From CBDANW01 sp965197825 (lineage in GTDB: Bacteria > Acidobacteriota > Vicinamibacteria > Marinacidobacterales > DATDRI01), in assembly GCA_965197825.1 (NCBI GenBank), contig CBDANW010000002.1:620001-684000 (forward strand): a stretch of 64,000 nucleotides of DNA. The letters run 5' to 3'. The notes under the pieces are model-generated. The model was not told where the DNA came from and searched no databases. It saw only the letters and a program-made list of their open reading frames with translations. Both the position numbers and the translations under genes were made by a program. This document shows positions 48,166 through 57,458 of this stretch, piece by piece. Numbering within the stretch: the stretch's first letter is position 1; every line of letters starts with the position of its first letter.

Positions 48166-48347
48166 GCTTGGAGCTCGCGGAGAAGGACAAAGCACTCCTC
48201 GCGGGCGAACTCGGTCGTGCTGCGAAGATGGCGATGTCCATCCTCGTGCGCATGGCCGACGTGTACCGCGCGGAGCGCATGCTCGACATCACCGGCGCTC
48301 ACGTCGACAGCACCATCTACGTTGGCGACGCTGGGCTCGAGTTCAGA
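48162..48347 (+). pseudogene. N-terminal stump of aconitase X (DUF521)
   Basis: MSLELAEKDKALLAGELGRA, followed by MAMSILVRMADVYRAER and the signature ITGAHVDSTIYVGDAGLEF, matches the N terminus of aconitase X / AcnX-type proteins, which act as dehydratases of phosphomevalonate or hydroxyproline derivatives. The sequence is cut after GLEF by the repeat at 48355-48420. It was translationally coupled to the NSS transporter. Confidence 0.75.
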
Positions 48348-48354
48348 TCAGATC

Positions 48355-48420
48355 CCGTCCTGTGCCAAAACTCGGCCCTTTTGAAATAGGCCATAAATCA
48401 GCAGCTTAGTGTCTGTGTTT
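48355..48420. repeat. Junction repeat R1, copy 1 (IS end)
   Basis: Starts CGTCCTGTGCCAAAACTCGG and runs to GTGTCTGTGTTT. The same sequence recurs in whole or part at 50633-50647, 51452-51485, 55526-55579, 55792-55822 and 62731-62797. It is here the left end of a full-length integrase-type IS, so it is probably a terminus of that element. Confidence 0.75.
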
Positions 48421-48483
48421 GCGACCGGGCCAAGGGCCGTAGGCTTTACAATCGTCTGGCCCGAGGGTGTTATCTTCAGCTCC

Positions 48484-49554
48484 ATGATGACCTACCACGT
48501 GCAATTCCTACTGCTCGTTCTGGCTGGCTGGGTCAACCGCCAGCAGCAGGATGTGATCGACTACCAGCAAGAGGAGAACCGTGTGCTCCGAGCCGGGCTT
48601 CGGGGCAAGCGTCTCAAGCTCTCTGACGACGACCGGCGCAGGCTCGCCGTCAAGGCCCAAGCTTTAGGCCGCGAGGCGCTGGCCCAGATTGCGTCGGTTG
48701 CCACACCCGCTACGCTCCTGCGCTGGTACCGCTGCCTCATCGCAGCCAAGTACGATGGCAGCAAGAACCGGAGCCCAGGCCGACCTCCGACGGCGGAGGA
48801 CATCCGTGAGCTCATTGTGCGCGTGGCGCAGGAGAACCCGACGTGGGGATATACGCGCCTGCGGGGTGCACTCAAGAACCTCGGACATGAACTCGGACGC
48901 AACACCATCAAGAGGCTCCTCGCCGAGCACGGTATCGCGCCGGCTCCGGAGCGGGGCAAGAGCATGTCGTGGAGCACTTTCCTCAAGGCTCATTGGGGCG
49001 CCATCGCTGCGACAGACCTGTTCACCGTCGAGGTTGTGAACCCGTTCGGGCTCGTCCGCTACCATGTCCTGTTTGTCATCGATATCGCCACTCGCTGCGT
49101 GTGCATCGGTGGGATGACCTCGGACCCAAACGGGGAGTGGATGAAGCAGGCGGCAAGAAACCTCACTGACATGTGGGATGGTTTCCTCCTTGGCAAGCGA
49201 TACCTCATCCACGACCGGAACCCACTATTCACCGAGGCGGTACGTGGGCTGTTGAGAGATTCAGGCGTGAAGCCCCTGCGCCTTCCCGCCAATAGTCCGA
49301 ATCTGAACGCATACGCGGAAAGATTCGTTCTCTCCATACGTCGAGAGTGTCTCGACCGCTTCGTACCTCTCAGTGAGCGACACCTGCGCACAGCGGTAAC
49401 CGAATACGTAGTGCACTATCACACAGAACGGAACCACCAAGGTCTCGGCAACGAGCTCCTCACACCTCTGCCGGCAAGCGCGAATGACACTGGCCCCATC
49501 GTGTCGCGAGAGCGACTTGGGGGCATTCTCAACTACTACTGCCGTGCCGCGTAG
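48484..49554 (+). CDS. Integrase-core transposase, complete
   Basis: 356 residues. An N-terminal helical region (MMTYHVQFLLLVLAGWVNRQ, QEENRVLRAGL) and a helix-turn-helix (TPATLLRWYRCLIAAKYDG) are followed by the rve catalytic core: AATDLFTVEV (Asp), YLIHDRNPLFTEAV (Asp) and NAYAERFVLSIRRECLD (Glu). The end NHQGLGNELLTPL is typical of integrase-type transposases. The ATG at 48484 is followed by MTYHVQF; an upstream open stretch is IS leader. This is the only apparently intact copy of the family in the window. Confidence 0.9.
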   Translation: MMTYHVQFLLLVLAGWVNRQQQDVIDYQQEENRVLRAGLRGKRLKLSDDDRRRLAVKAQALGREALAQIASVATPATLLRWYRCLIAAKYDGSKNRSPGRPPTAEDIRELIVRVAQENPTWGYTRLRGALKNLGHELGRNTIKRLLAEHGIAPAPERGKSMSWSTFLKAHWGAIAATDLFTVEVVNPFGLVRYHVLFVIDIATRCVCIGGMTSDPNGEWMKQAARNLTDMWDGFLLGKRYLIHDRNPLFTEAVRGLLRDSGVKPLRLPANSPNLNAYAERFVLSIRRECLDRFVPLSERHLRTAVTEYVVHYHTERNHQGLGNELLTPLPASANDTGPIVSRERLGGILNYYCRAA

Positions 49555-49640
49555 ATTGTCGCTGGCGACGGTAGCCCCTCGGTCCCGCGCGGCGTAGCGT
49601 GAAAACAGCTTCAGGAACACGCTTGGATATTCGCTCTCGA

Positions 49641-50516
49641 CTAGTGGACCGTAACATTTAAGTGTTTAGTTATAATATCTCTCTCATGCGAGGGAGAGCC
49701 GTTGTGTTGACTCAAGCGGAACATAGGGAGCTTGGCAAACGAGTTTCGAGCCGTAGCGGTCGAGCGGATGACGCGCGGATCGCTCGGATGTTGCTCTTGC
49801 TGGCAGACGGTGCAAGCTATACGCAGGTGCAGCAGACGGTGGGCTGCACGGCGCCTTTTATCAGCAAGTGGAAACGCCGATTCTTGGAGGAGCGTCTGGC
49901 AGGTCTGTACGCGCGTCACGAGGGGCGTCCGATTCAAGTGCTCAATCACATGATGGTGGCTCGCACTTGGAAAAAGCATGGTCTCCAGCCACACCGAATT
50001 GAGCATTACAAGGCCTCCAACGATCCGGATTTCGAGACGAAGGCAGCGGATATCATCGGTCTATATATGAATCCACCTCAGCACGCTGCGGTGTTTTGTA
50101 TTGATGAGAAAACGGCGATCCAAGCCCTGGATCGACGGGACCCGATCTTGCCGTTGTCTCCCGGGCGGGCCGAGCGACACGGTTTCGAGTACGTCCGGCA
50201 TGGAACGCTTTCTCTCTACGCCGCCTTCGACACGAAGACGGGGAAGGTCGCACAGTTCCTCGAGGCCAACCCAAAAGTCCGACTCCACTTCACACCCACA
50301 TATTCCTCCTGGCTGAACAAAATCGAACTCTGGTTCTCCAAGATCGAGCGTGCCCTGATCCATCGAGGCGTGTTCACGTCAACCCACGACCTGACCCGCA
50401 AGATCATGCGCTACATTCGCAAGTACAACGAAGACCCCAAGCCCGTGAAGTGGACCTACAACGATTCGTCACGACGCATTAAAATCACTAAACGTTCAGT
50501 TGTTACAGTCCACTAG
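49641..50516 (+). mobile_element. IS630-family element with internal deletions
   Basis: Inverted ends CTAGTGGACCGTAACA (left) and CTAGTGGACTGTAACA (right, complement) are flanked by TA, the IS630 target. The right end matches the copy at 1-799. It follows the integrase-type IS without a gap. Confidence 0.9.
49686..50516 (+). pseudogene. IS630 transposase lacking the second catalytic Asp
   Basis: It starts MRGRAVVLTQAEHRELGKRV with the paired-like helix-turn-helix (ISKWKRRFLEERLAGLY). Compared with the copy at 2-799 it lacks 45 codons in frame between DTKTG and KVAQFLEAN (135 bp, matching bases 392-526 of the other copy). This removes VILDNLSAH with the second catalytic Asp. A further in-frame loss lies before MMVARTW, removing the end of the linker. 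The frame stays open, but the enzyme must be dead. The ends are intact, so it could be mobilised by another copy. Confidence 0.92.
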
Positions 50517-50632
50517 GTGGTCATCTGCATGGTGACGACCCGTCCAAAGGGTAGCTCTGCTCAATGGTTGTCGCGGGCCTCACCGCCCACGCCGCGCCAA
50601 CTGTTCGCTTGTAATGTTGCAAGTGGATCAAA

Positions 50633-50647
50633 TTTTGGCACAGGACG
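50633..50647. repeat. Junction repeat R1, partial copy 2
   Basis: TTTTGGCACAGGACG, the outer 15 bases of R1 in reverse orientation, exactly where the transposase fragment 50648-51447 ends. Confidence 0.6.
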
Positions 50648-51380
50648 GGGTCGGTGAGATTCCGACCGACTTGCATCATGAATCCGCCATCCGGCCTGGG
50701 AGTGATTCCAGCAATCTGCACTTTTCGCGATGACAGCTCAATCACGACGAGCACATAGTAGGTCACGAGCCTGCGGACCGTAGCGACCTCGACGGTGAAG
50801 AAGTCGGTCGCAGCAACGGTTCCCCAATGGGCGGCGAGAAACGTGCGCCACGGCGTCCGCTTACCTCTCTCCGGCGCGGGCTCGATGCCGTGGTCCCGCA
50901 AAATATTGGCGATGGTGCTCCTGGCTACCGTATGGCCGAGATTCGATAGGGCACCGCGAATTCGTGTACACCCCCACCTCGGATTCGACTTCGCCATCTC
51001 CACGACGAGCTCGCTCATCTCCGCCATGACCCGAGGCCGTCCGAGCTGTTTTCGCCGCGCGCTGTAGTCCCACTTCCGTGCAATGAGCCTTCGGTGCCAA
51101 GCCAGCAGCGTTTCCGGAGTGACGATACCGGCGACTTCTGTCAGAAGTTTCCGGCCAAGCGCCTGACCCTTTACCGCGAGCCGACGTCGCTCGTCGTCTG
51201 TGAGGCGAAGCTTCCCCCCCGCAGAGCCGAGCCTTGAGGACTCTGTTCTCCTCGAGTAAGTAGACGATAGCCGCCTGTTGGTCACGCTGGATCCAACCAG
51301 CGATGGCGACTAGCAACAGTGTCAACGGCTGGATCGGCGTCCTCATGACCGGGGATTCTAGCTTCCATTGGCGAACCAAG
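50648..51380 (-). pseudogene. Second integrase-type transposase, truncated and frameshifted
   Basis: Minus strand: MVRQWKLESPVMRTPIQPLT, AIAGWIQRDQQAAIVYLLEE, then a frame change at a C-rich run near 51215-51245, then KLRLTDDERRRLAVKGQALG, RSTIANILRDHGIEPAPERG and VAATDFFTVEV (first Asp). The sequence ends MMQVGRNLTD at repeat R1, so the second Asp and Glu are missing. It is clearly a relative of, but not the same as, the transposase at 48484-49554. Confidence 0.8.
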
Positions 51381-51451
51381 CCTAGGTGCCTCTAATCCGA
51401 AACGCCCCGGCGCGCGGGGTCTTGAGTTCGTTTGTATTTTTGGACACGACG

Positions 51452-51485
51452 CCGTCCTGTGCCAAAACTCGGCCCTTTTGAAATG
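51452..51485. repeat. Junction repeat R1, copy 3
   Basis: CCGTCCTGTGCCAAAACTCG followed by GCCCTTTTGAAAT. It marks the right boundary of the truncated transposase fragment. Confidence 0.7.
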
Positions 51486-51736
51486 AGACTTATAACGATT
51501 GATTGACAATGTTAGTAACCCATTGCGTTTGAGCAGCTTATCGAAGACACCCCAATCATCCCACCTCTACATACCGATTTTTGATATATCGACTTTGGGG
51601 ATCAAGGCGTCCACCCCCCTTCGGCCAAGCGAGGTCCTGGGCTTTGTGAGGGAGAGGCTATTGAACTTGCGAATCGGCGGTGGTAGCATGCTTGCGCGAT
51701 TCGCGCTCCTACCGAGCCTCTCGCTGAGTTGGTAGG

Positions 51737-51772
51737 ATAGTAAAGCTGGGCATCCACGCCCGGCTTTACTAT
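51737..51772. terminator. Strong hairpin, possible terminator
   Basis: A 15-bp stem (51737-51751 with 51758-51772, one G-U pair) and a six-base loop: ATAGTAAAGCTGGGC … GCCCGGCTTTACTAT, followed by TTTC. It could end transcription in either direction or be an IS-associated structure. The surrounding gap 51486-51893 holds no gene that I can see. Confidence 0.5.
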
Positions 51773-51893
51773 TTCAAGTAAGATTCTAGCGGATCAAGTC
51801 TAGGTAGCGCAAACTCATACCCCCGACACCGCAACAGGTAGTAAAGTGCGAGAGCACAAGATGTAGTGGTTTGAGAAATGCCTATCAATCAAT

Positions 51894-53257
51894 GAGCTAC
51901 CCTCAGAAGGTGTGGAAATAAAGTAAAGGCGGAGTAACCTTCCGCGTCACGAAACACGGCCTGAAGGGGCCAACGGAAGGAGACACCGCCATGAAGGAAA
52001 AGACCACAGGACGACGGAGTTCGTCAAGGGTGGCTTGGGAGTCGCTGGAGAAGTGGGCGAGGCTTGAGATCCAGGATTGGGTGCAGGAGCTGATGGTAGC
52101 CGAAGTCACGGAGCTTCCCGGGCGTGAGAAATCGGAGAGACGGAAGCCCGTGGACACAACGGCGGGCTATCGAAATGGATACGGTAAGCCTCGGAAGCTG
52201 ACGATGAGCGTGGGCACAGTGACGGTTCGCCGGCCGAGAGTACGGAACGTGGAGGAGAGGTTCGAAAGTCGAGTGCTTCCGCTGTTCAAGCGTCGGAGCG
52301 AAACGGTGAGCGAGTTGATTCCGGAGCTGTACCTGCATGGACTAGCTCACGGAGATTTCGATCTGTCGCTCCGCGGGCTTCTAGGGGAGGACGCTCCACT
52401 TTCTCCCAGCACGGTGTCGCGGCTGAAACAGAAATGGCAGGGAGAGTACGAGCAGTGGCTAGCTCGCCCACTGGAAGAACTCGAGCTCGTGTACCTGTGG
52501 GTAGATGGCGTGTACGTGAAGGCCGGCCTTGAGAAGGACAAGGCGGCGGTGCTAGTTGCGGTTGGTGGCCTGTCCGACGGGACGAAAATCGTCCTGACGC
52601 TGGAGGCCGGGCATCGAGAATCCGAAGCGTCATGGTCGTCGCTGCTACGGAGACTGAAGAAGCGCGGTCTGAGATGTCCCCGTTTGGTGATCGGTGACGG
52701 GCATCTGGGCCGCGACCCGAAACGTATTTCCAGAAGCTGAGGAACAGCGGTGCTGGAACCACCGAATCCTCAACGTACTGGACCGGATTCCGAAAAGGGA
52801 CCAGGCGCAGGCCAAGCCGCTGTTGACGGCGATCCCCTACGCCACCAGCCTGCAGGAGTGCGAGACGAAGAAGGCCAAGTTCCAGGATTGGTGCTTGCGC
52901 AAGGGTCTTCCGGGGGCCGCGCACGTGCTCGACGAGGACTGGGAGCGGATGGTCAGCTTTTATTCCTTTCCCAAGCCTCACTGGCAACACCTTCGCACGA
53001 GCAACGTCGTGGAGTCACCGTTCGCTGCACTGAGATTGAGAACGGATGCGGCCAAAAGGTTCAAGAAAGTCGAGTCCGCCACTGCGACAATCTTCAAACT
53101 GCTTCTGGTTGCGGAGAAGAATTTTCGCCGGCTCAACGCACCGGAGCTGATGCGAGAGGTTCACCTGGGCGTTCGATTTGAAGATGGAGACAGGGTAACG
53201 GAGTCGTCGAAGGTTGCTGCTGCCTGAACTTTTTTACACACCTATTGACAAGAGCTC
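51894..53257 (+). mobile_element. IS256-family element, second copy (IS-D)
   Basis: Ends GAGCTACCCTCAGAAGGTGTG at the left and the GAGCTC… end at the right, the same pair as IS-C (58080-59453) but in the opposite orientation. No target duplication is visible: the left flank reads ATCAATCAAT and the right CACGCGGA, so the flanks have been rearranged. Confidence 0.88.
51991..53227 (+). pseudogene. IS-D transposase with an 8-bp deletion
   Basis: Almost identical to the intact IS-C protein (58110-59384 minus strand). After LVIGDGHLG the IS-C gene reads GDGHLGIWAATRN; here eight bases between two CATCT copies are lost (near 52700), so the first frame ends RDPKRISRS and the second frame restarts as IWAATRNVFPEAEE-type sequence from 52694. 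Catalytic regions LVYLWVDGVYVKAG and HLRTSNVVESPFAAL lie on different sides of the break. It is inactive but kept so similar that the break must be young. Confidence 0.9.
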
Positions 53258-53303
53258 CACGCGGAAGCAGCCATCGTCATGCACAACACGTGGCGCCTGA
53301 GAA

Positions 53304-53327
53304 GGGTGCTTCCGCCATCAAGTGCTG
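53304..53327. repeat. Junction repeat R2, copy 1
   Basis: GGGTGCTTCCGCCATCAAGT followed by GCTG. The same 24-base word recurs at 55067-55091, 55291-55315 (reverse), 55719-55743 and 61481-61504. Together with R3 (53442-53483) it is the only recognisable content of the gap 53258-53703. Confidence 0.7.
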
Positions 53328-53441
53328 CTACGCGGCTGCGGGCAGTCCCCTGTATCCTTCGGTATCATCGGACATTTGCTCTTTTGCTCGGTAAAGTCCA
53401 GTCCAATGGGGGCTTCCTGGTGTGCCGTTCACTGCCCGTAG

Positions 53442-53483
53442 CTCGCCCCACAGCCGATTTGAGCCAGCCGTGCGCACCCCCAG
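53442..53483. repeat. Repeat R3, copy 1
   Basis: 42 bases starting AGCTCGCCCCACAGCCGATT match 55391-55432 with one difference, in the same orientation. It lies about 115-140 bp from an R2 copy in both places, so R2 and R3 may be parts of one decayed element. Confidence 0.65.
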
Positions 53484-53703
53484 CGTTGGTACATGATATG
53501 CCCGGAACCCCTTTTCGTAGTCCAACTGACTCCCACTGAAGGCGACGGCGTGCCGGAGATCGGCTGGGCGTCATAAGTGAGGGAAGTGAGAGCCTTCCGC
53601 ACCAAAATTGCGCCCCCCTGTCCCTACTAACAATTGGTAGATTCGGAAGAAAAAAGTAGCTTGCAACCGGACCGACCACTTTTGCGGGCGTTACAATCGC
53701 ACC

Positions 53704-54945
53704 ATGAGCACGCGTTACGTCACGATTCAAGGAGGACGCAAAGACCCGAAGTCGCTTCCCATAAAAGCGTGGGTCCGAGGCGTGCCGCTCGATCCGAAGG
53801 CAAAGGACCAGCTTTTACGCACCGCCCAGCTTCCGTTCATTCACCGGTGGCTGGCGGCCATGCCGGACGTGCACTGGGGGCTTGGGGCCACCGTGGGAAG
53901 TGTCATCCCGACGCGCAAAGCCATCATTCCTGCTGCCGTCGGTGTCGACATCGGCTGTGGAATGGCAGCGATGCACACGACACTGACGGCTTCGGACCTT
54001 CCCGACAACCTGTCGGCGATTCGCTCGGCCATCGAAAAGGCCGTGCCCCACGGACGCTCGCATCACGGCCGTCGCGGAGACAAGGGGTCGTTTCGCGACG
54101 CACCCCGGCGAAACGCGGTAGCGTGGAGGATGCTTCGCGACGGCTACGAGCGAGTGCTCGACAAGCATCCCCAACTGGACCGCAACACGCACCCGGCAAA
54201 CCAGCTCGGCACGCTGGGGACCGGGAACCATTTCATCGAAGTCTGCCTCGATGAATCCGACGATGTATGGTTCATGCTGCACTCGGGCTCGCGCGGTGTG
54301 GGCAATCGCACCGGCATGCACTTCATTCAGCTGGCGCAGAAGGACATGGGCCGACACCTTCAAAACCTCCCCGACAAGGATCTCGCGTACTTCGAGGAAG
54401 GCAGCGAGCACTTCGACGACTATTGGTTCGCCGTCGATTGGGCCCAGCGCTACGCGGCGACGAATCGTCGACTGATGATGGAGGCGGTCGTCGAGGCGGT
54501 TCACGATACCGGCCTCGTGCCCGCGTTTCGACCCAAGAAAGAAGTCGTCAATTGCCACCACAACTACGTCGCGAAGGAGCACCACTACGGGTCGGAGGTT
54601 TTCGTCACGCGGAAGGGTGCGGTGCGGGCTGGGCGGGGCGACCTGGGCATCATTCCCGGAAGCATGGGGGCGCGCTCCTATATCGTCCGGGGGAAAGGAA
54701 ACCGTGAGAGCTTCGAGTCGTGCAGTCACGGTGCCGGGCGCGTCATGTCCCGCAACGAAGCCAAGAAGCGCTTCACTCTAGACGATCACGCCGCGGCGAC
54801 AGCCGGGGTCGAGTGCCGCAAGGACGTGAGGGTTCTCGACGAGACTCCCGGAGCCTATAAGGACATCGACGCCGTGATGGAGGCACAGAGCGACCTCGTA
54901 GAGATCGTCCACCGGCTCAAGCAGATCGTTTGCGTGAAGGGCTAG
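53704..54945 (+). CDS. rtcB: RtcB-family RNA ligase
   Basis: 413 residues. RtcB joins 2',3'-cyclic phosphate or 3'-phosphate RNA ends to 5'-OH ends using GTP and manganese, acting in tRNA and stress-related RNA repair. Signatures: AMPDVHWGLGATVG, VGVDIGCGMAA (metal Asp/Cys), GTLGTGNHFIEV, HSGSRGVGNRTG, VNCHHNYV, IPGSMGARSYIV, ESCSHGAGRVMSR (guanylated His) and the C-terminal GAYKDIDAVMEAQ … IVCVKG. All active-site motifs are intact. Both sides are IS debris, so it stands alone; no RtcA, RtcR or archease gene is adjacent. Confidence 0.95.
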   Translation: MSTRYVTIQGGRKDPKSLPIKAWVRGVPLDPKAKDQLLRTAQLPFIHRWLAAMPDVHWGLGATVGSVIPTRKAIIPAAVGVDIGCGMAAMHTTLTASDLPDNLSAIRSAIEKAVPHGRSHHGRRGDKGSFRDAPRRNAVAWRMLRDGYERVLDKHPQLDRNTHPANQLGTLGTGNHFIEVCLDESDDVWFMLHSGSRGVGNRTGMHFIQLAQKDMGRHLQNLPDKDLAYFEEGSEHFDDYWFAVDWAQRYAATNRRLMMEAVVEAVHDTGLVPAFRPKKEVVNCHHNYVAKEHHYGSEVFVTRKGAVRAGRGDLGIIPGSMGARSYIVRGKGNRESFESCSHGAGRVMSRNEAKKRFTLDDHAAATAGVECRKDVRVLDETPGAYKDIDAVMEAQSDLVEIVHRLKQIVCVKG

Positions 54946-55066
54946 TTCCTCCGACAGCAAGCCGTCCTTCCCGACGCTTCGGCACGACGAGCAGGTCCTT
55001 ACCGCACCGCGCTCCCCGTGACAGAATCCATTAGTCGAAAGGATGATCGGCTCCATTCGACGTGAG

Positions 55067-55315
55067 TGGGTGCTTCCGTCATCAAGTGTTGGTGGCTGCC
55101 GCGTAACCCGCTCGTGTGCTAGAGTTTGAGCCTGATTTCGAGAGACGCAGTTCTTTCGGCGATGCGGGCTGGGCTGACCACACGGTGCCTGACGTTCAGA
55201 GACACCTTCGTGTGCACGCCGTCATCCTTGATTAATGGCGTTCGCCGATACAGGCAGGCCAGCTGACACTAGCATTCAAACACGGCGTAGCAACACTTGA
55301 TGGCGGAAGCACCCA
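55067..55315. mobile_element. 249-bp MITE-like element bounded by R2 repeats
   Basis: R2 occurs at both ends in inverted orientation: TGGGTGCTTCCGTCATCAAG at the left and its near-complement at the right (55291-55315), 25-bp terminal repeats with one mismatch over most of the length. The left 90 bases also match 61481-61565. No coding capacity. The gap 54946-55831 holds this element, R3, R1 copies and IS fragments only. Confidence 0.65.
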
Positions 55316-55390
55316 CCTTTCCGAGGGCTGCTTGAATCTGGCATCGCGGTCGGATACGTATTTCTTCCGGGTGCGCAGTTCGTTGCCTGC

Positions 55391-55432
55391 AGCTCGCCCC
55401 GCAGCCGATTTGAGCCAGCCGTGCGCACCCCC
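55391..55432. repeat. Repeat R3, copy 2
   Basis: Matches 53442-53483 with one base difference (CCCCGCAG instead of CCCCACAG). Lies 76 bp to the right of the R2-bounded element. Confidence 0.65.
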
Positions 55433-55525
55433 GGTGGGCCTGTCGCCCGCCACCCGCAGCCCAGGGGTCGGAAGCCAGTCCTGCGGCGCGAAATACCCTG
55501 GATTCTGCGCGGATTCCAAGGGCGT

Positions 55526-55672
55526 CTAAGCTGCTGATTTGCGGTCTATTTCAAAAGGGCCGAGTTTTGGCACAGGACGGCCAAGGGCCGTGGCCTTTAC
55601 AATCGTCTGGCCCGAGGGTGTTATCTTCGGATCCATCATGACGTACCATGTGCAATTCCTACTGTTGGTCAG
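55526..55672 (+). mobile_element. R1 (reverse) joined to a 5' fragment of the integrase-type IS
   Basis: 55526-55579 is R1 in reverse orientation. It runs into GGCCAAGGGCCGTGG and the IS leader, with the first transposase codons MTYHVQFLLLV ending at 55672. The order of the two pieces differs from the full copy at 48355, where R1 is in forward orientation, so this is a rearranged remnant. Confidence 0.7.
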
Positions 55673-55718
55673 GCAGCCGTTGTTCGATCGGGCAGCCCTG
55701 CCGCTCACACAGACCTCA

Positions 55719-55743
55719 TGGGTGCTTCCACCATTAAGTGTTG
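55719..55743. repeat. Junction repeat R2, copy 4
   Basis: TGGGTGCTTCCACCATTAAG followed by TGTTG: two differences from the consensus. It lies between the IS fragment and the R1 copy at 55792. Confidence 0.65.
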
Positions 55744-55791
55744 GCAAAATGACACTAAGACTTTACAGTGCATTAAATTACAGCCATGGTC

Positions 55792-55822
55792 TTTCAAAAG
55801 GGCCGAGTTTTGGCACAGGACG
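55792..55822. repeat. Junction repeat R1, copy 5
   Basis: TTTCAAAAGGGCCGAGTTTT then GGCACAGGACG, reverse orientation. It marks the exact 5' cut of the S9 peptidase stump. Confidence 0.75.
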
Positions 55823-55824
55823 CG

Positions 55825-56094
55825 GAAGGCTACCGCGTCGGTTCACCGATCAACTTCGCGGAAGGCCTCGAGGGAAAGCTCCTCCTCATCCATGGCACCG
55901 GTGACGACAACGTGCACTATCAAGGAACGGAACGTCTCGTGAACCGACTCGTCGAGCTCGGAAAGCCGTTCGACCTGATGGTCTACCCCAACCGATCGCA
56001 CGCCATTCGCGAGGGCGAAGGCACGACGCTCCACATTTACAATCTCATCACGCGCTACTTGTTCCAAACGGGATGGGTGGCTTCGAGCAACTGA
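55825..56094 (+). pseudogene. C-terminal stump of an S9 (DPP4/prolyl-oligopeptidase-type) peptidase
   Basis: Open frame EGYRVGSPINFAEGLEGKLL, then LIHGTGDDNVHYQGTERLV and the end MVYPNRSHAIREGEGTTLHI to ASSN. The Asp of GTGDDNV and His of NRSHAI are two members of the catalytic triad; the serine and the propeller are missing. It is cut at repeat R1. Relatives are periplasmic or secreted peptidases. Confidence 0.82.
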
Positions 56095-56108
56095 CGTCGG
56101 CAGCTCAG

Positions 56109-57458
56109 TCATCGGGCGCCGGACGTCTCCGCATCGGACGGCGTACCCACACAAATCAGCTCGTCGTCGCTCCGAAGAAAGATCTGTCTCTTCGACACGA
56201 CCGGAGACGCGAGGAAGCGCGCATCCAACTTGTTACGCGCGAGAATCTCGAAGTCGCGCGACGCCCGCAGCACGATGGTCTCGCCTGTCTCGCTCACGAA
56301 GTAAACTTTGCCGTCGCCCGCGATAGGGGCTGCCGAGAAAACACCGCCAGTACGTCCTTGAAACAACCGCTTGCCGGTCTTGGCATCGGCGGCTTGAAGA
56401 ACACCTGCGTCGCTCGCGAAGTAGACCACGCCACCGTAGTGCACGACCGAGGAGACATAAGGCGCACCGGTCGGGACGTGCCAAACAAGATGCTCGGTGC
56501 CCGCGATGTCGCCGCGTCCCCCGGGCCGGATCGCCATATACGGACCGCTTCGATAGCCGCGGCTCGTATAGATAATACCGTCGGAATAGGAGAAAGACGG
56601 GACCGTAATCGGAAAACGGTTCGGCTCGACGTAATACCAGAGGCGCTCGCCCGTCTTCGGATCGTAGCCTTCGATCCGCTCGCTCGAGTTGACCACCAGC
56701 TCGTCGCCTTCCGGCCCGGGAACGACCGTAGGCGTGCTGTATGAGCGGAGCCCTTCACCTCGGTTCGCTTTCCAAAGCTCCTTTCCCGTACGTTTGTCGA
56801 GCGCGAGGAGGTAGGACGCCGGTACGTGGTCGCACAGTAGAATGAGCGAATCACCATAAATCGTCGGCGAGCTCGAATGGCCCCAAGTGATCTCGAAAGG
56901 GCCATAGTCCTCACCGAGGTGCCTTTCCCAGACGAGCTTCCCTTCCATATCGAGGGCCACGATTTGGCCAGTGCCGAACCACGCATAGACGTGCTCAGAA
57001 TCCGTGACCGGGCTCGGGTTGGCGAGGTTGGTCTTGCGATGCACGGAAGGGAGCTCCGCGGTCGCGGGAAGGCGATGCTGCCACAGCCGCCTTCCATCGG
57101 AGCGCTGATACGCCTCGACGAGAAAAAACACTTCATCATCGCCGGCTGCCCCGCCAATCGAACGCTCTACGGGCCCGCCGCCGCCCCCCAGGGTCGGGTG
57201 GTTGCCGCCACGGACGACTCCGCGTCCCGCCTGCGAGGTCACCAGGATCGTATCGCCGGAGATGATCGGAGAGGAGAGGCCCATCCCACCGAGCCGAGCC
57301 TTCCAAGCGATGTTCTCGTTTTCACTCCAGGCAAGCGGCAAGCCTCGCTCGGGGCTCACGCCGTTGCCGTCGGGACCGCGCCAATTCGGCCAATCCTCCG
57401 CAACGGCGCGCCCCGAGAGTCCCAATACCGCTAGCGCCCAAACTGCCCGATTCCACAT
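56109..57458 (-). CDS. Exported PQQ-like beta-propeller protein
   Basis: 449 residues with signal peptide MWNRAVWALAVLGLSGRAVA and mature start EDWPNWRGPDGNGVSPERG, common in Acidobacteria and Planctomycetes. Repeated blades contain W-x-G-type motifs (TGKELWKANRG, TGERLWYYVEP, TGKRLFQGRTGG). The BamB/PQQ-propeller fold can be a scaffold or an enzyme; no PQQ-binding cysteine pair was noted, so the function is open. GGAGG lies before the ATG at 57458. The frame is intact. Confidence 0.82.
   Translation of the reverse strand: MWNRAVWALAVLGLSGRAVAEDWPNWRGPDGNGVSPERGLPLAWSENENIAWKARLGGMGLSSPIISGDTILVTSQAGRGVVRGGNHPTLGGGGGPVERSIGGAAGDDEVFFLVEAYQRSDGRRLWQHRLPATAELPSVHRKTNLANPSPVTDSEHVYAWFGTGQIVALDMEGKLVWERHLGEDYGPFEITWGHSSSPTIYGDSLILLCDHVPASYLLALDKRTGKELWKANRGEGLRSYSTPTVVPGPEGDELVVNSSERIEGYDPKTGERLWYYVEPNRFPITVPSFSYSDGIIYTSRGYRSGPYMAIRPGGRGDIAGTEHLVWHVPTGAPYVSSVVHYGGVVYFASDAGVLQAADAKTGKRLFQGRTGGVFSAAPIAGDGKVYFVSETGETIVLRASRDFEILARNKLDARFLASPVVSKRQIFLRSDDELICVGTPSDAETSGAR

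Larger units (their letters stand above)
48355..49640 (+). mobile_element. Integrase-core (IS3/IS481-like) insertion sequence
   Basis: Left end is repeat R1; the right end is not clear because an IS630 copy follows directly at 49641. It carries one complete transposase gene. Fragments of the same element lie at 55580-55672 and 62798-63070, and a related but distinct one at 50648-51447. Confidence 0.7.
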
